Shown here piece after piece: positions 1 to 6,326 of a stretch of DNA of 64,000 bases. The stretch's first letter is position 1. Each line of letters starts with the position of its first letter. Made by a program: the position numbers and the translations under genes. The notes below the pieces were generated by a model that worked only from the letters and a program-made list of their open reading frames with translations, did not search any database and was not told where the DNA came from. The DNA comes from Helicobacter sp. (GTDB taxonomy: Bacteria > Campylobacterota > Campylobacteria > Campylobacterales > Helicobacteraceae): positions 1 to 64,000 of the forward strand of contig NZ_JAFVUX010000001.1 of NCBI RefSeq assembly GCF_017502485.1, written 5' to 3'.

Positions 1-1
1 T

Positions 2-331
2 GAAATCTATCTAAATGCCGTGCGTTTTGACAAGCAAGTATTTGGAATCATACAGGCAATGCAACATTTTTATGGTTGTGATAAACATATTAAAAACCCC
101 TCAAAAGCACAAGCATTTTTTCTTATTGAACGTATCTCTGTAATAAGCGGAACAATGCTACCAAAAGTGATTGATACTATCGCTAGATTAGAAAATGAGA
201 AAATTTTAGATAAGCACGATATTAGAAAAATCATTGATATATACACAAAGGCTTGCGATGATAAGAAAATTAAAGCAGAGTTCAAGAATGAAAATATTTT
301 AGAAAAATTACGCAAAAAATACAAATGCTAA
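2..331 (+). CDS. Hypothetical protein, 5' end outside the window
   Basis: The frame is open from base 2, so this is the last 109 residues of a gene that begins upstream. A GTG at 20 could in principle start it, but no ribosome-binding site is visible and the frame stays open before it. The visible part is rich in Lys and Ile, looks helical, has no membrane segment and ends in a very basic stretch (KLRKKYKC). I do not recognise the family. Low GC and the adjoining restriction/toxin island suggest an accessory gene. Confidence 0.5.
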   Translation, partial: EIYLNAVRFDKQVFGIIQAMQHFYGCDKHIKNPSKAQAFFLIERISVISGTMLPKVIDTIARLENEKILDKHDIRKIIDIYTKACDDKKIKAEFKNENILEKLRKKYKC

Positions 332-462
332 AACAATAAGATACAATGATTTTAAAAATGCTTTGATTACGATTTATACCATATTTTTAGCTTTGGTGCT
401 TTTCTCTCTCCAAAAAACCGCACGAAAAAACTCCATAGTGCCAAACTAGAAGGGATATAAAA

Positions 463-666
463 ATGCAAGGAATTAGCTATATGATAGATTCTACAAACAA
501 AGCCTTAAGCGATGAGATAATAAGCCTAGTAGAGCAAATCTTAGATTCCAAAGCCAAAGACCCTACCACAGACACCAAAGAGCTAGAATCTAAAATCGAC
601 AGCCTAGTCTATAAACTCTACAATCTCACAGATGATGAAATCACAACCATAGATTCCAAAACATAA
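463..666 (+). pseudogene. C-terminal remnant of a type IIG (Eco57I-like) restriction-modification gene
   Basis: This 67-residue frame has the pattern that closes many type IIG restriction-methyltransferases: a helix with SDEIISLVEQILDSK followed by LESKIDSLVYKLYNLTDDE. None of the methylase motifs (NPPY, the SAM-binding loop) or the nuclease motif is present, so it cannot act as an enzyme. A fair ribosome-binding site (GAAGGGA) precedes the ATG, so a peptide may still be made. The tail is also the first of six copies of the repeat that punctuates the next 3.3 kb. I read it as the end of a deleted gene, not an independent small gene. Confidence 0.65.
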
Positions 667-678
667 AAAACTAATGCC
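578..678 (+). repeat. Restriction-tail repeat, copy 1
   Basis: First of six copies, running from AGAGCTAGAATC to just after the remnant's stop codon. It encodes LESKIDSLVYKLYNLTDDE and ends TTDSKT-like (TTIDSKT) before the stop. It shares with copies 3, 4 and 6 the 3' extension ATAGATTCCAAAACATA followed by AAACTAATGC. It is the only copy still joined to upstream enzyme-like coding sequence, so it may be the founder. Confidence 0.8.
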
Positions 679-692
679 ACATTAAGCTATTG

Positions 693-852
693 CTATGTAT
701 AATACGCAATCATTTGTGCTTGAGAGGCTGCTATGGCTATATCTTCATAGTTGGCTTCTTGGTACATATCTTTTAGGATACCGCTTGTAAAACAAAATTC
801 CAAAAATACTTCCAAAATGTGCTGGGATACGGGCTTTTCTATCATTGATTCT
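693..852 (-). pseudogene. Possible C-terminal fragment of a minus-strand gene
   Basis: On the minus strand about 50 residues with normal protein-like composition end at a stop at 693-695 (ending AASQAQMIAYYT, preceded by an amphipathic stretch around HILEVFLEFCF). The plus strand here gives an unlikely peptide in front of the NYN start. I read this as the 3' stub of a gene cut off by arrival of the NYN gene. The family is not recognised and chance cannot be excluded. Confidence 0.25.
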
Positions 853-1521
853 ATGAAAACAGCCGTGCTTGTGGATTTGTCTTTTTTCATACAAAGATAC
901 AGCACATTGAAAAAAATCAGCGAGATGTCGCCTGAAGAATTAGCAAAAATAATCAAAGACTATGTGTGGGAGTCTGTGAGAAGAAACGATGACCACCTTT
1001 ACAGAGTCTATGTGTATGACTGCGAGCCTTTGGACAAAAATGTGCCAATGCCACCTATAACAAAGACTGATAAAACAAAAAATCTAGGCAAAACGCATAC
1101 TTTTCAGTTTAGAAGCAAGCTTTTGGAGTGCTTAAGGCAGCAGCCATATTTTGCTTTGAGACTTGGTGAAATCGATGACAATTCTTATCAATGGAAATTT
1201 AAAGACTACAAGAAGTTTAAGCAAGTTTTGCTTAAGGAAATAGAGATAGATACATTAAGCGATGATGATTTTGTTTTAGACTTTAGACAAAAAGGTGTGG
1301 ATATGAAAATAGGGCTAGACATCGCCACACTTGCCAACAAACAACAAGTAGAAAAAATTACACTAATCACAGCCGATAGTGACTTTATACCTGCCATTAA
1401 ATATGCGAGAAAAGAGGGGATTATTATCCAGCTTGACCCTATGCAAACACCAAGCAGCCAAATCAAAAAGGGGCTACTAGAGCATATTGATTTACTCTCA
1501 TCAGTATTTAAAACACCATAG
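853..1521 (+). CDS. NYN (PIN-like) domain protein, putative RNase
   Basis: A 222-residue protein. The start is placed at the ATG at 853 because MKTAVLVDLSFF is the normal opening beta strand of NYN domains; the frame stays open back to 751 but that stretch does not look coding. The three acidic clusters of the fold are visible: VDLSFF near residue 8, KGVDMKIGLDIA in the middle, and ITADSDFIPAIKYARKEG after it. Such proteins are predicted Mg-dependent nucleases of RNA, often in mobile or defence neighbourhoods. The C-terminus (SSQIKKGLLEHID) is like that of LabA/DUF88-type members. It lies between repeat copies 1 and 2 and has no evident antitoxin partner, so its job here is unknown. Confidence 0.75.
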   Translation: MKTAVLVDLSFFIQRYSTLKKISEMSPEELAKIIKDYVWESVRRNDDHLYRVYVYDCEPLDKNVPMPPITKTDKTKNLGKTHTFQFRSKLLECLRQQPYFALRLGEIDDNSYQWKFKDYKKFKQVLLKEIEIDTLSDDDFVLDFRQKGVDMKIGLDIATLANKQQVEKITLITADSDFIPAIKYARKEGIIIQLDPMQTPSSQIKKGLLEHIDLLSSVFKTP

Positions 1522-1550
1522 CTTTACTTCTTTTGAGCTAAGCCACACCA

Positions 1551-1631
1551 GCCTTAGAATCTAAAATCGACAGCCTAGTCTATACACTCTACAACCTAAG
1601 CGATGATGAGATAGAAATCGTGGAATATTAG
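1551..1631 (+). repeat. Restriction-tail repeat, copy 2
   Basis: It encodes ALESKIDSLVYTLYNLSDDE and then IEIVEY and a stop. A TAA lies five codons before the repeat in the same frame, so it is not attached to a gene. The ending EIEIVE is a typical end for Eco57I-type enzymes. It is followed directly by the promoter and start of the first toxin-antitoxin pair. Confidence 0.8.
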
Positions 1632-1636
1632 TAGTA

Positions 1637-1659
1637 TATAATGAAATTATAAGTATAAT
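1637..1659 (+). promoter_or_regulatory. Putative promoter of the first toxin-antitoxin pair
   Basis: Two perfect TATAAT hexamers (1637-1642 and 1654-1659) lie 28-50 bases before the antitoxin start, in an AT-rich stretch with short inverted bits. RelB/DinJ antitoxins repress their own promoter, so operator sequence is expected here. No -35 box is clear, as is usual in Helicobacter. Confidence 0.5.
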
Positions 1660-1686
1660 CACATACTTTTATCACAAGGAGTGAGT

Positions 1687-1968
1687 ATGACAACTTTAGT
1701 GCAAGTGCGTGTGGAAAAGGAGCTTAAAGACAAGGCGGATAAGCTTTTTAACGAGCTAGGGCTAGATACCACAACAGCAATTCGCATATTTCTAAAAAGT
1801 GCGATTAACAATCAAGGCTTGCCTTTTAAAGTGCAGACAAAAACCCAAAAAGAAGCACAAGCCTTTTACAGCCCTGAAAATATCGCTATGCTAAAAAAAA
1901 GCTACGCAGAGATTAAACAGGGCAAAGCTGTGGAAAAAGAGCTAATCAATGAAAAAGATGTTCTCTAG
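1687..1968 (+). CDS. RelB/DinJ-family antitoxin
   Basis: A 93-residue protein with the ribbon-helix-helix opening of DinJ/RelB antitoxins (VQVRVEKELKDKADKLFNELGLDTTTAIRIFL), which binds DNA as a dimer and represses the operon. The C-terminal half is charged and presumably wraps the toxin. The start is the ATG at 1687, five bases after AAGGAG; a GTG two codons earlier lies inside that site. It overlaps the toxin gene by 20 bases, the usual coupled arrangement. The partner looks YoeB-like, so this is a RelB-YoeB hybrid pairing by family name. Confidence 0.85.
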   Translation: MTTLVQVRVEKELKDKADKLFNELGLDTTTAIRIFLKSAINNQGLPFKVQTKTQKEAQAFYSPENIAMLKKSYAEIKQGKAVEKELINEKDVL

Positions 1969-2218
1969 CACTGCGTGGGAGCAGTATGTAGCGTGGCAGA
2001 GTGATAAAAAGATTTTACACAAGATTAACACATTGATTAAGGATATAGAGCGCAACGGAGCAATGCAGGGCATAGGTAAGCCAGAAGCACTTAAAGGCGA
2101 TTTAAGTGGGCTTTACTCTAGGCGCATAAATTTGGAGCATAGATTGGTCTATACACTTGAAGATGATGTGCTGTATATAATCGCGTGTAAAACGCATTAT
2201 AAAGATATAAAGAGCTAG
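1949..2218 (+). CDS. Txe/YoeB-family toxin (ribosome-dependent mRNA interferase)
   Basis: An 89-residue protein matching the YoeB pattern: AWEQYVAWQSDKKILHKIN at the start, then IGKPEALKGDLSGLYSRRI and EHRLVYTL. The final HYKDI carries the His/Tyr end that YoeB uses for catalysis; the Glu and Arg of the central core are also present. YoeB cuts mRNA in the ribosomal A site when its antitoxin is degraded. It starts inside the antitoxin gene (ATG 1949, or Met4 at 1958). The stop is directly followed by repeat copy 3. Length is normal and no damage is visible. Confidence 0.85.
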   Translation: MKKMFSSTAWEQYVAWQSDKKILHKINTLIKDIERNGAMQGIGKPEALKGDLSGLYSRRINLEHRLVYTLEDDVLYIIACKTHYKDIKS

Positions 2219-2327
2219 AATCTAAAATCGACAGCCTAGTCTATAAACTCTGCAATCTCACAGATGATTAAATCACAACCATAGATTCCAAAACATAGAA
2301 AACTAATGCTAGAATCTAAAGCAACAC
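2211..2327 (+). repeat. Restriction-tail repeat, copy 3
   Basis: It begins at the last codons of the YoeB-like gene and encodes LESKIDSLVYKLCNLTDD followed by an in-frame TAA, a decayed version of copy 1. With copy 6 it is almost base-for-base identical over about 110 bases, including the 3' extension. The last part (AATGCTAGAATCTAAAGC) runs into the leader of the next antitoxin. Confidence 0.8.
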
Positions 2328-2347
2328 AAAATGACAAGGAAGAGCCA

Positions 2348-2575
2348 ATGACAATCACTATAGAAAACGCCAGCAAAGAGCTTTACACCGCGATAAAAAG
2401 TCTAGCAAAGATTGATAATGCAAAATGCAAGGTGCAAAAGCCAAAACTTACAAAGTTTGAAAAAGAGATTCTAAAGGCAAAAGCAGAGCTTGAAAAAGAG
2501 AGAGCAGCAGGCACACTAAAGACTTATGCCAATGTGGCTGAGTTTAGGGAGGCGATCGATAATGGCGAGCTATAG
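2348..2575 (+). CDS. Antitoxin of the YafQ-like pair
   Basis: A 75-residue protein. The start is the ATG at 2348 after AAGGAAGAGCC; an upstream in-frame ATG at 2306 lies within the repeat. The N-terminus (TITIENASKELYTAIKSLAKI) is a short strand-helix typical of RelB-type or HP0895-like antitoxins. The C-terminus, TLKTYANVAEFREAIDNGEL, is a usual toxin-binding tail. The toxin gene overlaps it by 14 bases. Its leader (from ATGCTAGAATCT to the start codon) is nearly identical to that of the third antitoxin at 2945-2988. Confidence 0.7.
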   Translation: MTITIENASKELYTAIKSLAKIDNAKCKVQKPKLTKFEKEILKAKAELEKERAAGTLKTYANVAEFREAIDNGEL

Positions 2576-2840
2576 TGTCAATTTCACAAAAAGCTTTATC
2601 AAAGACTACAAAAAGCTGCAAACAAAAGACAAAGATTTGACTGACGCGCTTATAGATAAGCTAGCCACAGGTGCGACACTAGAGCCAAAACACAAAGACC
2701 ACGCATTAAGTGGAAACTTGCAGGGCTTTAGAGAGTGTCATATTAAGCCAGATTTATTGCTAATTTATGAGCTATGTGATGATATTTTGCAGCTTAACGC
2801 CTTGCGTGTGGGAAGCCATAGCAAATTATTTAAAAAGTAG
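2562..2840 (+). CDS. YafQ-family toxin (mRNA interferase)
   Basis: A 92-residue protein with the YafQ/HP0894 pattern: SFIKDYKKL near the start, then KHKDHALSGNLQGFRECHI, the hydrophobic DLLLIYEL and the closing LNALRVGSHSKLF. The His of KHKDH and the late GSHS His agree with the catalytic histidines of this family. It would cut mRNA on the ribosome. The start is placed at the ATG at 2562 because MASYSVNFTKSF is the standard first strand; the earlier ATG at 2526 is within the antitoxin. The gene is intact. Confidence 0.85.
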   Translation: MASYSVNFTKSFIKDYKKLQTKDKDLTDALIDKLATGATLEPKHKDHALSGNLQGFRECHIKPDLLLIYELCDDILQLNALRVGSHSKLFKK

Positions 2841-2850
2841 TAAGCTGTAA

Positions 2851-2996
2851 AAGCTAGAATCTCAAATCGACTCTTTAGTCTATACACTCTATAACCTAAG
2901 CGATGATGAAATCGCAACCATAGATTCCAAAACATAGAAAACTAATGCTAGAATCTAAGCAACACAAAATGACAAGGAAGAGCCAATGACACTAAT
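2851..2996 (+). repeat. Restriction-tail repeat, copy 4, with antitoxin leader
   Basis: It encodes KLESQIDSLVYTLYNLSDDE and then IATIDSKT and a stop, an open version distinct from copies 1-3. Its 3' part, about 60 bases up to the start of the third antitoxin, matches the sequence after copy 3 up to the second antitoxin. The repeat therefore includes the leader of the next cassette. Confidence 0.8.
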
Positions 2997-3210
2997 GCTA
3001 AAAAATGTCGATGAAAAGACCTTGCAGAGCATAGAGCAGCTACGCTCTGTCAATAATAAGCTAGAAATCATCAAAGATGAGAGCTATATCACACAGGCGC
3101 AAAAAGACTATGAAGCATATAAGGCAGGGGAGTTAGCCTTTGTCGATAGTGTGGAGCTAGAAAACGAGCTAGAAGCAAGCATAGCCAAGTATGAAACGCC
3201 TTCGCTTTAG
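2986..3210 (+). CDS. Antitoxin of the ParE/RelE-like pair
   Basis: A 74-residue acidic protein, MTLMLKNVDEKTLQSIEQLR at the start and a Glu-rich tail ending AKYETPSL. It has no DNA-binding motif that I can name with confidence. Its size, the overlap of 20 bases with a ParE/RelE-like gene and the leader shared with the preceding antitoxin make the antitoxin call safe. The Shine-Dalgarno AAGGAAGAG lies before the ATG at 2986; a second ATG follows at 2995. Confidence 0.65.
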   Translation: MTLMLKNVDEKTLQSIEQLRSVNNKLEIIKDESYITQAQKDYEAYKAGELAFVDSVELENELEASIAKYETPSL

Positions 3211-3469
3211 CCAACGCTTTGTCGCCGAGCTTAAGAAAATCACCGAGCATATCGCTAAGGATAAGCCACAAAGTGCTAGGGCGTTTAAAGATGCTCTGCT
3301 ATTTAAGATTAGGGCTATACCTGCTATGCCATACTCCTACCGCCAAAACCCTATCGCCGATGATGAGTGTGTGCGTGAGCTGATATTTAAGGGCTTTGTG
3401 GTGGTGTTTGTCATTAGCGATAGCATCGATGTGCTAGGAATCTATAAGCAAAATCTATGGGAGATGTGA
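3191..3469 (+). CDS. RelE/ParE-superfamily toxin
   Basis: A 92-residue basic protein with the ParE-like pattern: FSQRFVAELKKITEHIAKDKP with paired helices, SARAFKDALLFKIRAIPAMP, SYRQNP, and a hydrophobic core RELIFKGFVVVFVI followed by VLGIYKQN. ParE members poison gyrase and RelE members cut mRNA; the sequence does not decide between them, though the F-K-x2-I...P...YR pattern fits ParE better. Start at ATG 3191, inside the antitoxin. It appears intact. Confidence 0.8.
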   Translation: MKRLRFSQRFVAELKKITEHIAKDKPQSARAFKDALLFKIRAIPAMPYSYRQNPIADDECVRELIFKGFVVVFVISDSIDVLGIYKQNLWEM

Positions 3470-3493
3470 GCTGCCATATCAGCCCAAAACCAA

Positions 3494-3598
3494 CCCTAGA
3501 ATCCACAATCGACAGCTTAGTCTATACACTCTATAACCTAAGCGATGATGAGACAGAGTTTATCATCAACTACGACCTACAATTCCGCACCGATGATT
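3494..3598 (+). repeat. Restriction-tail repeat, copy 5 (different ending)
   Basis: It encodes TLESTIDSLVYTLYNLSDDE and then a longer end, FIINYDLQFRTDD, before a stop at 3598. That ending is another usual C-terminus of N6-adenine type IIG enzymes, so this copy comes from a different parent gene or subfamily. There is no toxin-antitoxin pair between it and copy 6, only palindromic repeats. Confidence 0.75.
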
Positions 3599-3613
3599 AG
3601 AGCAGATGCTACT

Positions 3614-3774
3614 ATGGATTGCCACGACTTGCCTTGCAAGTCTCGCAATGACAGAATGTTAGATTCTAGTGTGCTTACTCGCAATGACAATGCCCTTTTT
3701 CCGTCATTGCGAAGCCGAAGCAATCCAACCCCAATCGTCATTGCGAGCCGATGAAGTCGGCGCGGCAATCCATA
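3614..3774. repeat. Cluster of palindromic interspersed repeats
   Basis: Three units of one family. 3614-3653 has arms GGATTGCCACG and CGCAATGAC around an inner inverted repeat (ACTTGC/GCAAGT). 3703-3727 is short and in the opposite orientation. 3736-3774 runs GTCATTGCGAG to GCGGCAATCC. A half unit lies at about 3678-3690. Similar elements are widespread in bacteria as intergenic repeats. The family recurs in this window inside glycosyltransferase reading frames. Confidence 0.8.
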
Positions 3775-3781
3775 AGCAAAA

Positions 3782-3898
3782 AGAGCTAGAATCTAAAATC
3801 GACAGCCTAGTCTATAAACTCTGCAATCTCACAGATGATTAAATCACAACCATAGATTCCAAAACATAGAAAACTAATGCTAGAATCTAAAGCCACAC
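3782..3898 (+). repeat. Restriction-tail repeat, copy 6
   Basis: Practically identical to copy 3, including the in-frame TAA after LCNLTDD and the extension to AATGCTAGAATCTAAAGC. It closes the island: the next gene, on the opposite strand, is chromosomal in character. The identity of copies 3 and 6 with different contents between points to recent duplication or homologous exchange. Confidence 0.8.
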
Positions 3899-3926
3899 AC
3901 TGCGCGCCTAGCTAGGACTCTAGAGA

Positions 3927-4568
3927 CTATCTCTCAAGCTCTATAACTTCTTCTGTGCTAATGTCGTGGATAATATACTTCTTATTCCATTGGCGATTTT
4001 TATAGGTGGGATTTATGCGCATAGATTCTATGCCGACCTCTTGCGTGATACCAGAAGATACCTTAGGTGCTGGCTTTGCAGGGCTTTTAATATCCTTTGG
4101 TGCATTAGAGACTTGACGCTCATATATAGTCTGTATGGCTTGCTCATCTGTACCTCTTGCTGTTTGCGGCGTGATTTTTGGCTTTGAGGTGGCTTGATTA
4201 AATTCTAGGGGTTTTGGCGAAGTAGGTGGGTTTGCTCGGCTTGGCTCTTGCGTGCCCACAGGCTTTGTCTGCTCCGTGAGCTTTGGGCTAGGCTGGCTAA
4301 ATGGCTGCTCTATGGTGGGCTGTCCAATCGCTCTAGGCTCTTTAAAAAGTACGCGCTTAATGATGTTGCCGTTGCGCACGATCATAAAGCCTAGAATCTT
4401 GCCCCGCTTATAGTCAATGATCTCTACTCTATCTTCTAAAGACGCAGCACTGGATTCTACCCCTACCCCATCATTTAAACCCGAAGCAGAATCTCGCCTC
4501 TCTTGATCCTGCGCACCAAACGCGCAAACTACCCAAAAGCAAGCTACTAGTTTCACTCTATAGCCCAT
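3927..4568 (-). CDS. Putative exported Pro/Thr-rich protein
   Basis: A 213-residue protein. The first 20 residues (hydrophobic LVACFWVVCAFGAQ) look like a signal peptide cut after Ala. Next comes a short globular part with EIIDYKRGKILGFMIVRNGNIIKR. Then about 100 residues rich in Pro, Ser, Thr and Gln, probably disordered, and a C-terminal block NRQWNKKYIIHDISTEEVIELE. I do not recognise the family. The composition fits a periplasmic or envelope-linked protein. It is divergent from ridA, with which it shares the 68-base gap. Confidence 0.55.
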   Translation of the reverse strand: MGYRVKLVACFWVVCAFGAQDQERRDSASGLNDGVGVESSAASLEDRVEIIDYKRGKILGFMIVRNGNIIKRVLFKEPRAIGQPTIEQPFSQPSPKLTEQTKPVGTQEPSRANPPTSPKPLEFNQATSKPKITPQTARGTDEQAIQTIYERQVSNAPKDIKSPAKPAPKVSSGITQEVGIESMRINPTYKNRQWNKKYIIHDISTEEVIELER

Positions 4569-4636
4569 TTGTATCCTTTAATAATTTGTTAAGCGATTAT
4601 ATACTAAAACTTACACACTCTACACATTAAGGATCA

Positions 4637-5038
4637 ATGATGAAGCCCTACCCTATCTACACACCAAACTCCCCACAAGCCATAGGTCCCTACTCACAGG
4701 CTATGGGATTTGGGGATTTGATATTCACTTCTGGATCTATTGCCCTGCAAGCTAATGGCGAGTTTGTCCAAGGCGGGATAAAAGAGCAAAGCGAGCAAGT
4801 AATGCAAAACCTACAAGCAGTACTTGAAGCTAGCGGCTCTGGGCTTGAATATGTGCTAAAGACTACTTGTTTTTTGGCTGATATGGGGGATTTTGCTGTG
4901 TTTAATGAAGTCTATGCCAAGGCGTTTGGTACGCATAAGCCTGCGCGTAGCACGATCGCTGTCAAATCTCTACCAAAAGATGCGCTAGTAGAAGTAGAAG
5001 TGATCGCCCTTAAAAGCACAAGCCACACCTTGCACTAA
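4637..5038 (+). CDS. ridA: RidA-family enamine/imine deaminase
   Basis: A 133-residue cytosolic trimeric enzyme of the YjgF/YER057c/UK114 family. It hydrolyses reactive 2-aminoacrylate-type enamines released by PLP enzymes. Visible hallmarks are PQAIGPYSQA near the start, IFTSGSIAL, and PARSTIAVKSLPKDALVEVEVIA at the end, which includes the substrate-binding Arg. Two Met codons (4637, 4640) follow AAGGATCA; either could start it. Single gene between an exported protein and the rplU promoter. Confidence 0.9.
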   Translation: MMKPYPIYTPNSPQAIGPYSQAMGFGDLIFTSGSIALQANGEFVQGGIKEQSEQVMQNLQAVLEASGSGLEYVLKTTCFLADMGDFAVFNEVYAKAFGTHKPARSTIAVKSLPKDALVEVEVIALKSTSHTLH

Positions 5039-5065
5039 TTAAGCAAAATGCAAACATTTTACAGC

Positions 5066-5071
5066 TATAAT
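5066..5071 (+). promoter_or_regulatory. Promoter -10 of the rplU-rpmA operon
   Basis: A perfect TATAAT about 60 bases before rplU, preceded by AT-rich sequence with no clear -35 box. It fits the Helicobacter housekeeping (sigma-80) pattern and is the only good candidate in the gap. Confidence 0.6.
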
Positions 5072-5132
5072 CGCGCCCTTGCAGCTTACGCGCTTGATTT
5101 AGGAAGCTAGCACATTACACAAAGGAAACACA

Positions 5133-5444
5133 ATGTATGCGATTTTTAAGAATGGAGGCAAGCAATACAAGGTAGAGCAAGGAAGCATTATCCTGCTTGA
5201 TAAACTAAGCCTTGAGCCAAAGTCAAAAATCAGCTTTGAAGAAATCCTAGCCCTGCACGATGGCAAATCTATCGTAGTGGGTACGCCATTTGTCAAAGGG
5301 GCGAAGGTGGAAGCTGAAGTGATCAACGAAGGTCGCGGAAAAAAGGTCATAACCTTTAAAAAACGCAGGAGAAAAGATAGTAAAACTAAGCGTGGATTTC
5401 GCCGAGATTTCACACGCGTGAGAATCACAGGCATTACAAAATAA
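5133..5444 (+). CDS. rplU: Large-subunit ribosomal protein bL21
   Basis: A 103-residue ribosomal protein. It begins with the canonical [17 protein letters not shown] and ends with the basic [20 protein letters not shown] that binds 23S rRNA. AAAGGAAACACA precedes the ATG. It is followed after 9 bases by rpmA and then, after two hairpin/DUF2059 elements, by obg; rplU-rpmA-obg is a very common bacterial grouping. Confidence 0.97.
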   Translation: MYAIFKNGGKQYKVEQGSIILLDKLSLEPKSKISFEEILALHDGKSIVVGTPFVKGAKVEAEVINEGRGKKVITFKKRRRKDSKTKRGFRRDFTRVRITGITK

Positions 5445-5453
5445 GGAGTAACA

Positions 5454-5717
5454 ATGGCACACAAGAAAGGTCAAGGAAGCACCCAAAACAACAGAGATTC
5501 TGCGGGGAGAAGATTAGGCGTCAAGAAGTTTGGCTCGCAGTTTGTCCGCGCTGGCAATATCATTATCCGCCAAAGGGGGACCAAAGTCCATCCCGGAGAT
5601 AATGTAGGGATTGGAAAAGACCACACCATTTACGCACTTATCGATGGGGTCGTGCAATTCTCACAGAAAACCAAAGAGCGCAAGAAAGTTTCTGTTATCC
5701 CAGCTACTAGCGCTTAG
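5454..5717 (+). CDS. rpmA: Large-subunit ribosomal protein bL27
   Basis: An 87-residue protein with the bL27 signature: [23 protein letters not shown] at the start and [25 protein letters not shown] in the middle. The N-terminal tail reaches the peptidyl-transferase centre. There is no cleavable N-terminal extension of the Firmicutes type. AAGGAGTAACA stands before the ATG, and it is co-transcribed with rplU. Confidence 0.97.
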   Translation: MAHKKGQGSTQNNRDSAGRRLGVKKFGSQFVRAGNIIIRQRGTKVHPGDNVGIGKDHTIYALIDGVVQFSQKTKERKKVSVIPATSA

Positions 5718-5745
5718 AATCTAGCGGTAGCTCTCTCCACATTTG

Positions 5746-5770
5746 CTCGCGCGTATAGATTCTGCGCGAG
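5746..5770 (+). terminator. Hairpin after rpmA
   Basis: A 7-bp GC-rich stem (CTCGCGC / GCGCGAG) with an 11-base loop lies 29 bases after the rpmA stop. No run of T follows, so it may be a processing or partial termination site between the ribosomal genes and the DUF2059 gene. Confidence 0.45.
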
Positions 5771-5809
5771 TCTATCATCCGCACGATCCACAAAATCCAA
5801 GGAGTATTT

Positions 5810-6298
5810 ATGATGCCAACGCTATCCCTTATTACTCGCTTTGTATGCACGCTTTTTCTTATATCTATGCCACTATGTGCTGAGCAAGTAACCCCCAGTG
5901 CATCGTATCAAGAAACCCTTAAGCAATTCCTAGAAATCTCTCGAACTAACGCTATACTAAAAGAAATAAACGGTGATGAGCTCATCAAGCAAATTACAAA
6001 AGAGCAAGATATGACTGAAACCCAAGTAAATAAAATTACTCACATTGTGCATAATGCTTTCTCCAGCATAATAAAAGACTTAGAAAGCCAAATGCCACTA
6101 CTTTATAGTAAGTATTACACAGAGCAAGACTTACAAGATCTAATCGCGTTCTATCAAACCCCAGCTGGCAAAAAGCTAGCCACTAATGCAGTGGCGATTT
6201 TCAACGACTCTCAAAAACTAGCCCAAACTATAATGAGTCAATATCTCCCCAAGATGGAATCCCAAATCCGACAAATCCTAACAGAGTCCAAAAAATAG
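5810..6298 (+). CDS. Secreted DUF2059-family protein
   Basis: A 162-residue protein with a signal peptide (residues 1-24, ending MPLCAEQ). It is followed by an all-helical domain with the DUF2059 hallmark: LYSKYYTEQDLQDLIAFYQTPAGKK near the C-terminus. The function of the family is not established; it is periplasmic in many proteobacteria. The start at 5810 follows AAGGAGTATTT; the second Met is 5813. It sits between rpmA and obg. Confidence 0.75.
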   Translation: MMPTLSLITRFVCTLFLISMPLCAEQVTPSASYQETLKQFLEISRTNAILKEINGDELIKQITKEQDMTETQVNKITHIVHNAFSSIIKDLESQMPLLYSKYYTEQDLQDLIAFYQTPAGKKLATNAVAIFNDSQKLAQTIMSQYLPKMESQIRQILTESKK

Positions 6299-6326
6299 CC
6301 ACTTATAAAGTAGCTAAAGGTAACTG

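Noticed and set aside
332-462. Small membrane peptide between the first frame and the restriction remnant
   Set aside because: A hydrophobic stretch (IYTIFLALVLFSL) is open but has no ATG or ribosome-binding site, so it is not supported as a gene.
1206-1466. Minus-strand frame inside the NYN gene
   Set aside because: It is a shadow of a clear coding frame on the plus strand.
3545-3768. Open frames of 63-69 residues on both strands between tail copies 5 and 6
   Set aside because: They consist of palindromic repeat units; the translations are repeat-derived and share no protein pattern.
578-3898. Integron attC sites as an explanation for the tail repeats
   Set aside because: The repeats lack the inverted core (RYYYAAC/GTTRRRY) arrangement and are plainly coding in origin; no integrase is visible.
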